Positions 35,698 to 45,023 of a stretch of 64,000 nt of DNA are shown one piece after another. The notes below the pieces were generated by a model. That model was not told the origin of the DNA. It did not search any database and saw only the letters and a list, made by a program, of their open reading frames with translations. Source of the stretch: Marinomonas sp. CT5 (GTDB lineage: Bacteria > Pseudomonadota > Gammaproteobacteria > Pseudomonadales > Marinomonadaceae); the NCBI RefSeq assembly GCF_018336975.1, contig NZ_CP025572.1, positions 2,198,384 through 2,262,383 of the forward strand, in the 5' to 3' direction. The position numbers and the translations under genes were made by a program. The stretch's first letter is position 1. Every line of letters begins with the position of its first letter.

Positions 35698-36474
35698 TTA
35701 GAGAAGAGTTTCTTTATGGGTCTCTTTAAGACTTGTAAGGCCATGGAGTTCGAATTCATTGACCGTTGCTTTTTCTTGAATAAAGGTGTTTCCATTTATT
35801 CTTGCTAACCAAACAAATTGATCCCAATCACCTAAAACACAGCGTAGATATTGATCATTTTTATGAACATCAGGTCGATGTGTGTGTCCGTGTATGACGG
35901 TTTTGCAATGGTGCTTAGCTAGAGAGCTCTCGACAGCTGATGCAGTAACGTCCATTATTGACATCGATTTTTCTGAAGCCATGGATTTGCTGTCATTACG
36001 AAGTTGAGCGGCTAAAGCTAAACGCTGTTCAAGTGGCAGGGCTAAAATATATTCTTGCCATGTACTAGAACGGACGGTTTTTCTAAAGGCCTGATATTCG
36101 GTGTCAGATAGGCAATATTCGTCGCCATGAGTTAATAAAACAGAAAGATTACCAAGGGAAAGCTTCGTTTGCTCAGGAATAAGTGTTGCGCCAATCCGAT
36201 TGATCCAATCGTTACCAATCAAAAAATCCCTATTGCCATGTAAAAAATACAAAGCGATTCCAGATCGTGACACTTCTGCTAACGCATTTTCTATTGGAGT
36301 ATTCCAGTCAGCCTGAAAATCGTCGCCGATCCAAGCCTCATAGAAGTCACCTAAAATGTAAAGTTCTGCTTTTTCATTAAGGTCAATTAATGCTTTACTC
36401 ATTTGGATAAACGCTCGGATTAAATCCGGGCGTTTATCGCTAAGATGCAAATCTGAAATAAAATAACGGATCAT
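35698..36474 (-). CDS. lpxH: UDP-2,3-diacylglucosamine hydrolase LpxH
   Basis: This 258-residue peripheral membrane enzyme removes UMP from UDP-2,3-diacylglucosamine to make lipid X in lipid A synthesis. Calcineurin-type metal motifs run in order: SDLHLSD, GDFYEAWIGDD, HGNRD, THGDEYC and HGHTHRPDVH. The start codon overlaps the ppiB stop by one base (TAATG), implying translational coupling. The ppiB-lpxH pair is conserved across gammaproteobacteria. The C-terminus is slightly longer than in E. coli. Confidence 0.95.
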   Translation of the reverse strand: MIRYFISDLHLSDKRPDLIRAFIQMSKALIDLNEKAELYILGDFYEAWIGDDFQADWNTPIENALAEVSRSGIALYFLHGNRDFLIGNDWINRIGATLIPEQTKLSLGNLSVLLTHGDEYCLSDTEYQAFRKTVRSSTWQEYILALPLEQRLALAAQLRNDSKSMASEKSMSIMDVTASAVESSLAKHHCKTVIHGHTHRPDVHKNDQYLRCVLGDWDQFVWLARINGNTFIQEKATVNEFELHGLTSLKETHKETLL

Positions 36475-36968
36475 TATTTGACTAATTCAGCGCTTTCAAT
36501 GATAACGTCTTCAACAGGCACATCTTGATGGCCTGACTTCATGGTAGTTTTTACTTCTTTGATTTTATTAACCACGTCCATACCTTCTGTTACTTTGCCA
36601 AATACCGCATAACCCCAGCCATCTGGCGTTTTGCTACGGTGGTTTAGGAAGCTGTTGTCGGCTACGTTAATAAAGAATTGCGCAGAAGCGGAATGTGGAT
36701 CCATTGTACGAGCCATCGCTAATGTGCCAACTTCGTTTTTAAGGCCGTTATCTGCTTCGTTTTCGATTGCTGTGCGAGATTCTTTTTGCGTCATTCCTGG
36801 CTCAAAACCACCGCCTTGAACCATGAAGCCATTGATTACACGGTGAAAAATAACACCATCGTAATAGCCAGAGGTAACATACTCTTCAAAGTTCTTTGCT
36901 GATTTTGGGGCTTTTTCGTAGTCTAGTTCAATATGAATGTCGCCGTGATTCGTATGTAGAATGATCAT
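36474..36968 (-). CDS. ppiB: Cytoplasmic peptidyl-prolyl cis-trans isomerase B
   Basis: This 164-residue cyclophilin catalyses proline isomerisation during folding. [68 protein letters not shown] and [14 protein letters not shown] are classic. There is no signal peptide, so it is the cytoplasmic form. It is directly upstream of lpxH with a one-base overlap. In many relatives ppiB is divergent from glnS or cysS; here about 3.9 kb separate ppiB from glnS. Confidence 0.96.
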   Translation of the reverse strand: MIILHTNHGDIHIELDYEKAPKSAKNFEEYVTSGYYDGVIFHRVINGFMVQGGGFEPGMTQKESRTAIENEADNGLKNEVGTLAMARTMDPHSASAQFFINVADNSFLNHRSKTPDGWGYAVFGKVTEGMDVVNKIKEVKTTMKSGHQDVPVEDVIIESAELVK

Positions 36969-37017
36969 TTAAGATTCCTTATAAAATTAACGTGTTAATG
37001 TAAAAATATATTCATGT

Positions 37018-37668
37018 TCAGTCAATGTTGAGCATTTTATGTGTTTGTAAGCTAAGACGCCACCTTGGATGTGATAAACAATACTTTAAAGTGGCTTGCT
37101 GGGTATCCATTAATGGAATTTGGTCCTTCGATAAGTGACTTTGGTCCATAGGTTGTAAATAGAAGTGTGAAAAATTTAATGCTTCAAACAGTTCTGGTGA
37201 AATATGAGATTGAGGATAAACCAGTTTAAGTTCATCGCCTCTGGTTACAATTAAAGGTTTTGCTGTTTTCGGGCTAACACAGATCCAATCGATGCCTTGA
37301 GGTAATGGTTGAGTGCCATTTGTTTCTATGGCAATCGTGTATCCGTGTGATTTCATTTCAGTAATAATGTCATCATCAAGTTGCAGTGCGGGCTCGCCGC
37401 CCGTAAATACAACGTATTTATGCGCTTGGCCTTCTGGCCATAGAGCATCAATATGAATTCGTAGTTGTTCAGCGGTTTTAAATTTTCCGCCGTTCTGGCC
37501 ATCAGTGCCAATAAAATCTGTATCACAAAATTGGCATTCCGACTTAGAGCGAGTTTTTTCTAGACCGGACCACAAGTTGCAGCCAGTAAAACGACAAAAT
37601 AGAGCAGGGCGTCCTGCGTGAGCGCCTTCGCCTTGCAACGAATAAAAGGCTTCTTTAATAGAATACAT
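37018..37668 (-). CDS. queE: 7-carboxy-7-deazaguanine synthase QueE
   Basis: This 216-residue radical-SAM enzyme converts carboxytetrahydropterin to 7-carboxy-7-deazaguanine in queuosine synthesis. YSIKEAFYSLQGEGAHAGRPALFCRFTGCNLW is diagnostic; the cluster cysteines are spaced with an expanded loop (CRFTGCNLWSG, then SECQFCDTDF), the CX14CX2C form of QueE. TGGEPALQ and ETNGTQPLP follow. I prefer the ATG at 37668 (MYSIKEAFY), about 8 bases after GGTG, over one 27 bases upstream. It lies downstream of queC with 172 bases between them; queD is not in the window. Confidence 0.93.
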   Translation of the reverse strand: MYSIKEAFYSLQGEGAHAGRPALFCRFTGCNLWSGLEKTRSKSECQFCDTDFIGTDGQNGGKFKTAEQLRIHIDALWPEGQAHKYVVFTGGEPALQLDDDIITEMKSHGYTIAIETNGTQPLPQGIDWICVSPKTAKPLIVTRGDELKLVYPQSHISPELFEALNFSHFYLQPMDQSHLSKDQIPLMDTQQATLKYCLSHPRWRLSLQTHKMLNID

Positions 37669-37840
37669 TGGGTTACACCATTTACATACTGACAAGCAGT
37701 GTCTCGAAAAACAGTCGAGGTAAGGGTTATAACTTTAGTTGATAATTTAATGGCTAAACTGGGCATTTGTGGAACAAAAACCAATTAGCACTAAAGCAAA
37801 CACACTAAAATCAGAATAAGTTATTTGTCTAACTCGGTGG

Positions 37841-38500
37841 TTAAACTTCGTAATCTAATGGATCTGTTTTACCTTGTTCAGCAAACGCTTCTAAGCGTTC
37901 ATAGCAGGCACCACATTTCCCACAAGACTTTTTACGGCCATTATAACAAGTCCATGTATTGGCATAGTTAAGATCCATATCCAATCCGGCTTTCAAAATT
38001 TCGCCTTTTGAAGAATGTAAAAACGGTGTGACGATTTCTACCGATTGGTAATTGGCAATTTTAGATACCGCGTTCATGGCTTCCACAAATTCTGGACGGC
38101 AATCAGGGTAAATATGATGATCGCCAGAATGAGCACCGTAATACACTTTGCCAGCTTCTAGGGAAACGGCATAAGCAATCGCCATAGAAAGCAAAACCAT
38201 GTTGCGGTTAGGCACTACGGTGGACTTCATGTTGTCGTCTTCGTAATGGCCTTCAGGAATTTCTGCATCGCCAGTTAGCGATGAGTTAGCCATTAAACTA
38301 TTAATTGCAGTGATATCGACAACTTTATGGGAAACGCCTAACTCACGACAGACACGTGCAGCGACTTCTAATTCCTTACTGTGCTTTTGTCCATAGTTAA
38401 AGGATAAAGCATAAACATCCAGTCCGTTTTGAATTGCTGTATTCAGAACGGTAAATGAATCCATTCCTCCTGAATACACAACGACGGCTTTTTCAGACAT
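37841..38500 (-). CDS. queC: 7-cyano-7-deazaguanine synthase QueC
   Basis: This 219-residue ATP-dependent enzyme turns 7-carboxy-7-deazaguanine into preQ0. The P-loop-like [15 protein letters not shown], the [17 protein letters not shown] segment and the C-terminal zinc site ([18 protein letters not shown]) are all clear. The ATG at 38500 follows GAGG at good spacing and gives [12 protein letters not shown]; an in-frame extension to 38545 has no support. I looked for a preQ1 riboswitch in the leader and saw none. It is divergent from the MarR-GNAT gene. Confidence 0.95.
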   Translation of the reverse strand: MSEKAVVVYSGGMDSFTVLNTAIQNGLDVYALSFNYGQKHSKELEVAARVCRELGVSHKVVDITAINSLMANSSLTGDAEIPEGHYEDDNMKSTVVPNRNMVLLSMAIAYAVSLEAGKVYYGAHSGDHHIYPDCRPEFVEAMNAVSKIANYQSVEIVTPFLHSSKGEILKAGLDMDLNYANTWTCYNGRKKSCGKCGACYERLEAFAEQGKTDPLDYEV

Positions 38501-38670
38501 CTTTTGGTTCCTCAAAATAAGCCTTATCTGTTGCTGCAAAAACAACAGTAACTAGGCGAGGGTTGATAAAGCGCGGAGTATAGCAGACAGGCAATCACAC
38601 AAACTAGAAATCTAAGAGGAAACAGGGCTTGTAACGGCTGGAAGTTTACGATATTTTTATATCCGTAACT

Positions 38671-38692
38671 GGTTACCTAATTTTTGGTAACC
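38671..38692. promoter_or_regulatory. Candidate operator of the MarR-GNAT regulator
   Basis: GGTTACC and GGTAACC form perfect 7-bp inverted arms 8 bases apart, in the gap between queC and the MarR-GNAT gene and 37 bases before the latter's start. The size and place suit autoregulation by a MarR dimer. The link is inferred. Confidence 0.5.
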
Positions 38693-38729
38693 TTAATCTA
38701 TTGTGAAACTTTTATATGTTGGAAACTTC

Positions 38730-39701
38730 ATGGAACAGTTCGGAGTACTGACACTTGGCAGTCGACTAAAGCGGTTAAGTGACCATTTGTTTATTCAAGT
38801 ACAAGAAATTTATTCTCAGTGTGACATCCCCATTTCTTCAACGTATTTCCCTATTTTGCGCTTGTTGCAGAAGACAGGCAGTTTGTCTGTGGTAGAAATC
38901 GCTGAGCGCTTGCACTTAAGTCATCCTGCGGTGAGCAAACAAACCACCAAGATGATCAAAGAAGAATTGCTAGAAAAAACACTGGATGAGCAGGATCAGC
39001 GAAGGTCGGCGTTGCGATTATCACAGTTTGGTTTGAGTGCTATGCAGAGCGTAGAGCCAGTACTTTTAGAGATGAAATTCGTGCTTGAGAAAATGACGGC
39101 TTTTTCAAGTTCTCATTTCATGGAAGGCTTGTCTAACTTGGAGTCACAAGTTTTAAACGGGAGTTTGGCTGATAAGGTTTTAGATCGTTTAGAGCCTATT
39201 CAGATTGTGATGATGGAAGAACAGCACAAGAAAGCCTTTTATGACCTCAATATGGCGTGGCTAGAGCATTATTTTCCTGATCAAATTGCGAATAAAGATC
39301 GCATCATATTAAGTGATCCAGACAACGAAATTATTGAAAAAGGCGGCACCGTTTGGGTCGCCATACGAAAGAAACAAGGTTTAGACTCTGTTGTTGGTAC
39401 TCTTGCTTTTGCGCCTGTAGCGAATAGCGAAATGAATGTAAAAAGCGCTGAGATATTTAAACTTTCCGTAGCTGAGCACGCTCAGGAAAGAGGTGTGGCT
39501 CAGTCTTTACTCTCCACGGCAATAGAGTTTGCCGTCAAAAACGATTTTCAGACTTTGGTATTAGAGACTGCATCATCTTTGCTTTCTGCAAGACGACTGT
39601 ATGACAGAAATGGTTTTGTTGAAAAGCCATTTCCTAGTCCATCCCTTTATGAAAGAGCGGATGTTTATATGGAAAAAATCATTAATAACCCGTGCGTCTA
39701 A
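38730..39701 (+). CDS. MarR-type regulator fused to a GNAT acetyltransferase domain
   Basis: This 323-residue protein has a MarR winged helix (about 10-140; STYFPILRLLQKTGSLSVVEIAERL, HPAVSKQTTKMI, DEQDQRRSALRLS) followed by a GNAT domain (about 165-320; AQERGVAQSLLSTAIEFA and the later ARRLYDRNGF). It probably binds DNA and senses or acetylates a small molecule or protein. I prefer the ATG at 38730, preceded by TTGGAAAC, to a GTG at 38703. It lies 9 bases before azlC and may control the azlCD transporter genes. A palindromic candidate operator is upstream. Confidence 0.85.
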   Translation: MEQFGVLTLGSRLKRLSDHLFIQVQEIYSQCDIPISSTYFPILRLLQKTGSLSVVEIAERLHLSHPAVSKQTTKMIKEELLEKTLDEQDQRRSALRLSQFGLSAMQSVEPVLLEMKFVLEKMTAFSSSHFMEGLSNLESQVLNGSLADKVLDRLEPIQIVMMEEQHKKAFYDLNMAWLEHYFPDQIANKDRIILSDPDNEIIEKGGTVWVAIRKKQGLDSVVGTLAFAPVANSEMNVKSAEIFKLSVAEHAQERGVAQSLLSTAIEFAVKNDFQTLVLETASSLLSARRLYDRNGFVEKPFPSPSLYERADVYMEKIINNPCV

Positions 39702-39710
39702 GGAGGGGGG

Positions 39711-40439
39711 ATGAGTATGTTGAATGAGATGCAGCGTGGTGGTGTGGCGTCGATTCCTATGATCGTGGGCGGAATTCCTTTTGGTTTACTGTTTGGATCC
39801 TTGGCTTCAAGCAATGGTTTAAGTCCTTGGTTTGCTATTGCCATGTCTGTTTTTGTTTTTGCTGGTTCAGCGCAATTTGTAGCGCTTGGTTTAATTGCAT
39901 TGCATGCGCCAATTTGGGTGATTGTGTCGACCACTTTTATTGTGAATCTGCGTCATCTTTTGTATGCCGCGGACATGGTGAAATTTGTTAAGCATCTGCC
40001 TATACCTTTGAGGATAGTGATGGGATTTGGGTTAATTGATGAAACTTATGCCGCTGTACGTCCAATGTATGAAATAGGTTCAGCCGATAAGCAAAATGGT
40101 CATAAGGTTTATCTGGGCTCATTCCTTTCGTTTTATCTTATGTGGAACATCACAACTATTTTAGGTGTGTTGTCTGGGGAGCTTATTCCTGGAATGAGTG
40201 AGTGGGGGCTGGAGTTTGCTATGGTGGCGACTTTCATCGGCATTATTACTCCTTATTTAAAGCAAAAAGCTTTTTGGCTTTGTTTGCTGAGCGCAGGAGG
40301 GGCTTCGGTTATTTTGTCGGAGTTGCCTAATAATTTGGGATTACTGGTCTCTGCATTAATTGGTGTAGTAATGGGCTATATTGCGGATTTACCTAGACCC
40401 ATTGTTCATTCAAATGATAATGGTGAGGTAAAAGAATGA
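39711..40439 (+). CDS. azlC: AzlC family branched-chain amino acid exporter, large subunit
   Basis: This 242-residue membrane protein matches the AzlC family: GGVASIPMIVGGIPFGLLFGSLASSNGLSPW, FAGSAQFVALGLIAL and NLRHLLYAADM are characteristic. AzlC with AzlD forms a transporter that exports branched-chain amino acids or analogues. AAGGAGGGGGG precedes the ATG. Its stop overlaps the azlD start by four bases. It immediately follows the MarR-GNAT gene, implying a regulated operon. The substrate here is inferred from family only. Confidence 0.9.
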   Translation: MSMLNEMQRGGVASIPMIVGGIPFGLLFGSLASSNGLSPWFAIAMSVFVFAGSAQFVALGLIALHAPIWVIVSTTFIVNLRHLLYAADMVKFVKHLPIPLRIVMGFGLIDETYAAVRPMYEIGSADKQNGHKVYLGSFLSFYLMWNITTILGVLSGELIPGMSEWGLEFAMVATFIGIITPYLKQKAFWLCLLSAGGASVILSELPNNLGLLVSALIGVVMGYIADLPRPIVHSNDNGEVKE

Positions 40440-40765
40440 CATTTTGGCAAAGTTTTTTGATCATTCTGGGGATGTTTGTTGTGACTTTTGGTATTCGGTT
40501 TGCGTTGTTCGCAAGGGCCGATAGAGTGGTAATGCCTGCTTTTGTTGAGAAGGCTTTGAAGTTTGTGCCTGTGGCGGTTCTAACAGCGATTATTACTCCA
40601 ATGATACTAACACCTAATCATCAAATGGAAATTTCATTGTCTAATCCATGGCTGCTCGGGGCACTAACTTCTTTTATTGTTGGAATTTGGCGTCAACAGC
40701 AATTACTAACAATTCTCGTCGGCGTTGTAGTTTTTTTCGTGGCGAAATATGGTTTTTCTTTATAA
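40436..40765 (+). CDS. azlD: AzlD family small subunit
   Basis: This 109-residue protein has four predicted membrane helices and the AzlD pattern, including FVVTFGIRFALFA near the start and VPVAVLTAIITPMIL in the middle. It is the small partner of AzlC in amino acid export. The ATG overlaps the azlC stop (ATGA), a sign of translational coupling. A 16-base palindrome, CAGAAAAGATTTTCTG at 40780-40795, lies after it, in front of glnS. Confidence 0.9.
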   Translation: MTFWQSFLIILGMFVVTFGIRFALFARADRVVMPAFVEKALKFVPVAVLTAIITPMILTPNHQMEISLSNPWLLGALTSFIVGIWRQQQLLTILVGVVVFFVAKYGFSL

Positions 40766-40884
40766 AAAAGTAAAAAAGACAGAAAAGATTTTCTGCTCAA
40801 TATCCCATGGAAACCTAAATACTATATACTTGCCAGTCAAAGTAACAATATTTAGATCAACACTTATCGGGACTTACATCAAAC

Positions 40885-42558
40885 ATGTCAGAAACGTCTA
40901 AACCAGGTAATTTCATTACCCAAATCATTGATAAAGATAACGAATCAGGCAAGCATGGCGGCAAGGTTCTTACGCGCTTTCCACCTGAACCAAATGGCTA
41001 TTTGCACATAGGTCATGCGAAATCTATATGCTTAAATTTCGGCTTAGCGCAACGTTACAACGGTCAATGTAATCTACGTTTCGATGACACTAACCCTGAA
41101 AAGGAAAGTGTTGAATATATTGAATCCATTAAAGGTGATGTTGAGTGGTTGGGCTTTGAATGGAAAGATGAACCAAAATACGCTTCTGATTATTTTGATC
41201 AGTTGTTTGATTTTGCTGTACAGCTTATTCAGGCTGGTAAAGCTTATACTTGCGAGCTTAATGGAGAGCAGATGCGCGAATACCGTGGCACTTTAAAAGA
41301 GCCAGGTAAAAATAGCCCATACCGCGACCGAAGCGTTGAAGAAAATATGGCCATTTTCATGGACATGAAAAACGGCAAATACAAAGACGGTGAAGTAGTC
41401 TTGCGTGCGAAGATTGATATGGCTAGCCCTAACATTAATCTTCGTGATCCTATTATTTATCGTGTCCGTCATGTGCATCATCATCAAACAGGTGATAAGT
41501 GGTGTGTTTACCCAATGTACGACTTCACTCACTGTTTATCTGATGCTATTGAAGGAATTACACACTCTGTGTGTACGTTAGAATTCCAAGACCATCGTCC
41601 ATTGTATGATTGGGTGTTAGAAACATTAAATACGGTACATCCTCAGCAAATCGAATTTGCTCGCTTGAACCTAAACTACACAGTAACAAGTAAGCGTAAG
41701 TTGAAGCAGCTAGTGGACGAGAAACATGTGCATGGCTGGGACGATCCTCGTATGCCAACGATCTCTGGTTTGCGCCGCCGAGGATATACAGCGCTGTCAA
41801 TTCGTAACTTCTGTGAGCGCATTGGTGTAACCAAATCGGACAGTGTTGTGGATATGGGAATGTTAGAGCATGCCATTCGTGAAGACTTAGATGCGAATGC
41901 TAACCGTGCTATGGCGGTTCTTAACCCAATTAAAGTGACGTTGACGAACTATCCAGAAGATAAAGAAGAAATTTTTACGGTAAGCAATCACCCTAAAAAT
42001 GAAGAGGCTGGTACTCGTCAGGTGCCATTTAGCAAAGAGTTATACATTGATGCCGCAGACTTTGCAGAAGTTCCACCGCGCAAATGGAAACGCTTAACGC
42101 TAGAAGGTGCTGTTCGTTTACGTGGTGGTTATGTGATTACCTGTGATGAGGCGATTAAGAACGAAGCGGGAGAAGTTGTTGAGCTACTTTGTCGTTATGA
42201 TGAAAATACCCTTGGTGTTAACCCTGAAGGTTATAAGCCAAAAGGTGTGATTCATTGGGTAAGCGCTAAACATGCCGTTGATGCGACTGTTAACTTATAT
42301 GATCGTTTGTTCATTAATGAAGCACCAGATGCTAATCATGAAGATAAAACTTTCTTGGACTTTATTAACCCAGATTCATTAACCGTGTTAACAAACGCGA
42401 AAGTTGAACCGTCCTTGTTGGAATCTCATAAAGGACAAGGTTTCCAGTTTGAGCGTGAGGGGTATTTTTGCAGAGATCTAAATGAAGAAGGTATTGTATT
42501 TAACCGTACCGTAACGTTACGAGATTCTTGGGCGAAAATCGAAGCAAAAGGGAACTAA
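40885..42558 (+). CDS. glnS: Glutaminyl-tRNA synthetase
   Basis: This 557-residue class I enzyme charges tRNA-Gln with glutamine. The HIGH motif is [12 protein letters not shown], the KMSKS counterpart is [11 protein letters not shown], and [10 protein letters not shown] and the C-terminal anticodon-binding beta-barrels are present. Its length matches E. coli GlnS (about 554). It is followed by cysS only four bases later, so the two synthetases are one transcript. The promoter lies in 40766-40884, where TATACT near 40831 is a possible -10 element. Confidence 0.96.
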   Translation: MSETSKPGNFITQIIDKDNESGKHGGKVLTRFPPEPNGYLHIGHAKSICLNFGLAQRYNGQCNLRFDDTNPEKESVEYIESIKGDVEWLGFEWKDEPKYASDYFDQLFDFAVQLIQAGKAYTCELNGEQMREYRGTLKEPGKNSPYRDRSVEENMAIFMDMKNGKYKDGEVVLRAKIDMASPNINLRDPIIYRVRHVHHHQTGDKWCVYPMYDFTHCLSDAIEGITHSVCTLEFQDHRPLYDWVLETLNTVHPQQIEFARLNLNYTVTSKRKLKQLVDEKHVHGWDDPRMPTISGLRRRGYTALSIRNFCERIGVTKSDSVVDMGMLEHAIREDLDANANRAMAVLNPIKVTLTNYPEDKEEIFTVSNHPKNEEAGTRQVPFSKELYIDAADFAEVPPRKWKRLTLEGAVRLRGGYVITCDEAIKNEAGEVVELLCRYDENTLGVNPEGYKPKGVIHWVSAKHAVDATVNLYDRLFINEAPDANHEDKTFLDFINPDSLTVLTNAKVEPSLLESHKGQGFQFEREGYFCRDLNEEGIVFNRTVTLRDSWAKIEAKGN

Positions 42559-42562
42559 GCGA

Positions 42563-43945
42563 ATGCTGAAAATTTATAATACCCTCAGTGGGAAGAAAGA
42601 AGTTTTCAAACCAATTGAAGAAGGCAAGGTTGGTATGTACGTGTGTGGTAACACCGTCTATGACTTTTGCCATATTGGTCATGCGCGCGCCATGATTTCT
42701 TTTGACATCATCTCTCGTTTCATTCGTCATCTAGGTTACGAATTGAATTATGTTCGTAATATTACAGATGTTGATGACAAGATCATAAAACGTGCTGAAG
42801 AAAATAACGAGACAACACAGTCTCTGACTGAGCGTATGATTGCAGCTCAACGTGAAGATGAATTGCGTCTTGGTAATAAAATGCCGGATCGCGAGCCGAA
42901 AGCCACAGAGTTTATGCAAGAAATTATTGATATGGTGCAAACCTTGATCGATAAAGATTTTGCTTATCAAGGGGCTTCTGGTGATGTGTATTATCGAGCA
43001 ACCAAGTTCAAGGAGTACGGTAAATTAAATAACCGTAAACTTGAAGATATGTTGGCAGGTGCGCGCATCGATGTTGAAGTGTCAAAAGAGCACCCAGCTG
43101 ACTTTGTTTTGTGGAAGCAAGCAAAACAAGGTGAGGTGTCTTGGTCGTCCCCTTGGGGCGATGGTCGCCCAGGTTGGCATATTGAATGTTCTGCTATGTC
43201 GACTAATTGCCTTGGTAGCCATTTTGATATTCATGGTGGTGGACCTGACCTTAAGTTTCCGCACCATGAAAATGAGATCGCTCAGTCTGAAGCCGCGACA
43301 GGCAAAGATTATGTGAATTATTGGATGCACTGTGGAGCGGTGCGCGTTAACAATGAGAAAATGTCAAAATCTCTAGGGAACTTTTTTACAGTACGTGATG
43401 TGCTGGAAAAATTTAATCCTGAAGTTGTTCGTTATCTTATGGTTTCAAGCCAATACCGTAGTGCGATTGATTATTCGGATCAAAGTTTGTCTGAGGCTAA
43501 GGTTGCTTTGGAGCGATTGTACACCGCCTTGCGTCAACAGGAAGTTGCTGCATCATTTGAGCCTACGGCCTTTACTGGGCGCTTTGAAGAGGCGATGAAA
43601 GACGACTTCAATACCGCTGTTGCTGTGTCTGTCTTGTTTGAGCTTGTTCGCGAGCTAAATAAAGCCAAAACAGAAGATGCTGGTAAGGCATCATTGTTAG
43701 CGGCTGAGTTACGCTCCTTGGCAGGCTTGCTTGGTTTACTCTATCAAGATCCCGAGTATTTTTTGCAAAACAGTACTCTGTCAGAAGGGCTGGATGAAGC
43801 CTCTATTCAGGCTTTGATTGATGAAAGAACACAAGCCCGTAAAGATAAAAACTTTGCTCGCAGTGATGAAATTCGTGATGAATTAGCTGGTCAAGGTATT
43901 GAATTGCTCGATAGTCGAGAAGGCACTACTTGGACACGAAGTTAA
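42563..43945 (+). CDS. cysS: Cysteinyl-tRNA synthetase
   Basis: This 460-residue class I enzyme charges tRNA-Cys. Its motifs are CHIGHARAM (HIGH) and NEKMSKSLGN (KMSKS), and zinc ligands are visible in YVCGNTVYDF and WHIECSAMS with downstream His and Glu. The length equals the E. coli enzyme (461). It is cotranscribed with glnS and closed by a strong terminator. Part of the 3' region encodes the Arg/Lys-rich DERTQARKDKNFARSDEIRD helix typical of CysS. Confidence 0.97.
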   Translation: MLKIYNTLSGKKEVFKPIEEGKVGMYVCGNTVYDFCHIGHARAMISFDIISRFIRHLGYELNYVRNITDVDDKIIKRAEENNETTQSLTERMIAAQREDELRLGNKMPDREPKATEFMQEIIDMVQTLIDKDFAYQGASGDVYYRATKFKEYGKLNNRKLEDMLAGARIDVEVSKEHPADFVLWKQAKQGEVSWSSPWGDGRPGWHIECSAMSTNCLGSHFDIHGGGPDLKFPHHENEIAQSEAATGKDYVNYWMHCGAVRVNNEKMSKSLGNFFTVRDVLEKFNPEVVRYLMVSSQYRSAIDYSDQSLSEAKVALERLYTALRQQEVAASFEPTAFTGRFEEAMKDDFNTAVAVSVLFELVRELNKAKTEDAGKASLLAAELRSLAGLLGLLYQDPEYFLQNSTLSEGLDEASIQALIDERTQARKDKNFARSDEIRDELAGQGIELLDSREGTTWTRS

Positions 43946-43963
43946 GTTGCTGATTGGAAATGT

Positions 43964-43995
43964 AAAAGGCGATGTGGTCACATCGCCTTTTTTAT
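43964..43995. terminator. Terminator of glnS-cysS
   Basis: AAAAGGCGATGTG and CACATCGCCTTTT form a 13-bp stem followed by more Ts; the A-rich left side also suits the convergent uspA-like gene. Confidence 0.9.
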
Positions 43996-44012
43996 ATCGT
44001 GTCGCTAGGGCG

Positions 44013-44453
44013 TTATTCTTGGTCTTTTACCACTTTAACGGCTAAAACATCGCAAGGTGCGCCGTGTAAAACACCGTTAGCGGTTGAGCCTAATAGAAGG
44101 GCAAGGCCATGGCGTCCGTGACTACCGACAACGATGAGGTCGACTTTCTTTTCTTCTGCGATGCGGTGGATTTCACTTTCAATACCACCTTGTGAGATGC
44201 AGCTCTCTTGCACAGGGAAATCTAATTGAGCTTCTAGAATGGCAATGCGTTCTTTGGCTGTTTCTTGTAGTTGCGCTTGAATGTCGGTGATATCAATCGG
44301 AACATCACCGCCGTAGGCGTAATTTAAAGACTCGATAACGTGGAGTATGGTAAGTTCCGCACCGGTAGTTTTGCACAATGATACGGCCTTATTGGCCACC
44401 TTGATACTTTCATCCGTTAGATCAACAGCGAGTAGAATTCTGTTATACATCAT
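44013..44453 (-). CDS. Universal stress protein, UspA family
   Basis: This 146-residue protein has the Usp fold: ILLAVDLTDESIKVANKAV at the N-terminus and the ATP-binding-type GSHGRHGLALLLGSTANGVL near the C-terminus. Such proteins are made under stress and act through poorly known contacts or nucleotide binding. The gene is divergent from an unknown membrane protein gene with a 64-base gap holding the AATTGGCTCAATT palindrome (44468-44480), a possible operator. It ends at the bidirectional terminator shared with cysS. Confidence 0.92.
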   Translation of the reverse strand: MMYNRILLAVDLTDESIKVANKAVSLCKTTGAELTILHVIESLNYAYGGDVPIDITDIQAQLQETAKERIAILEAQLDFPVQESCISQGGIESEIHRIAEEKKVDLIVVGSHGRHGLALLLGSTANGVLHGAPCDVLAVKVVKDQE

Positions 44454-44517
44454 AGAACACCTCCGAAAATTGGCTCAATTCATTAATTTTAGTTTAAAAC
44501 TAGAGAGACATTAAAAT

Positions 44518-45003
44518 ATGACTGCTCTTATTGTTATTTTTATTACATTATCTTTAATGGGGTCTGCTTTATGGATTATGCCTCCTAAAAAAGAGCGTCA
44601 ACGCATGGCGCTACGTATGCAAGCTCGTCAACTGGGTCTTACTGTTCAGCTTACATCAATTGACCTTCCTGACAAGTGGGATAAGTCAATCAATCATCAA
44701 AAAACAATAGCGTATTCTGTATATCGTTCAAAACCAGTTCAAACATTGCCAGAATCTGTGTGGCTGCTGCCTTACGAAGTATGGAAATATCACTTAATAG
44801 CGGACGCTTGGTGGGCTAGTTATGATATTTCGCTTTCTGATGAGGCTAAAAGAATGCTTGAACAATATCGTGATGTCATCATAGGTATCAAGATTACACC
44901 AGAAAGTGTTTCTTTTTATTGGGGGGAAGCTGGGGATGAGACGGTTTTGAAAGACTTGGCGCATTTGATTTTTGGGTTAGCCGAATTAAAAAGTGTTAAG
45001 TAA
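44518..45003 (+). CDS. Unknown protein with one N-terminal membrane helix
   Basis: This 161-residue protein has an N-terminal membrane helix (about 2-20, ALIVIFITLSLMGSALWIM) followed by a basic juxtamembrane stretch (KKERQRMALRMQARQLG) and a soluble domain with a Trp-rich middle (SVWLLPYEVWKYHL, ADAWWASYD). I recall similar uncharacterised genes near topA in Pseudomonas, which suits this neighbourhood. It would be anchored in the inner membrane facing the cytoplasm. It converges on another unknown membrane protein gene. The function is unknown. Confidence 0.75.
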   Translation: MTALIVIFITLSLMGSALWIMPPKKERQRMALRMQARQLGLTVQLTSIDLPDKWDKSINHQKTIAYSVYRSKPVQTLPESVWLLPYEVWKYHLIADAWWASYDISLSDEAKRMLEQYRDVIIGIKITPESVSFYWGEAGDETVLKDLAHLIFGLAELKSVK

Positions 45004-45023
45004 AAGCATGATATGTGATCGCT

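Noticed and set aside
38501..38700. Possible preQ1 riboswitch upstream of queC
   Set aside because: I read the queC leader for the short class-I stem and A-rich tail and found no match; queC encodes a preQ0 step and need not carry one.
40780..40795. CAGAAAAGATTTTCTG as a terminator of azlD
   Set aside because: The two-base centre is too tight for a hairpin loop and there is no T run; it may be an operator but evidence is too thin.
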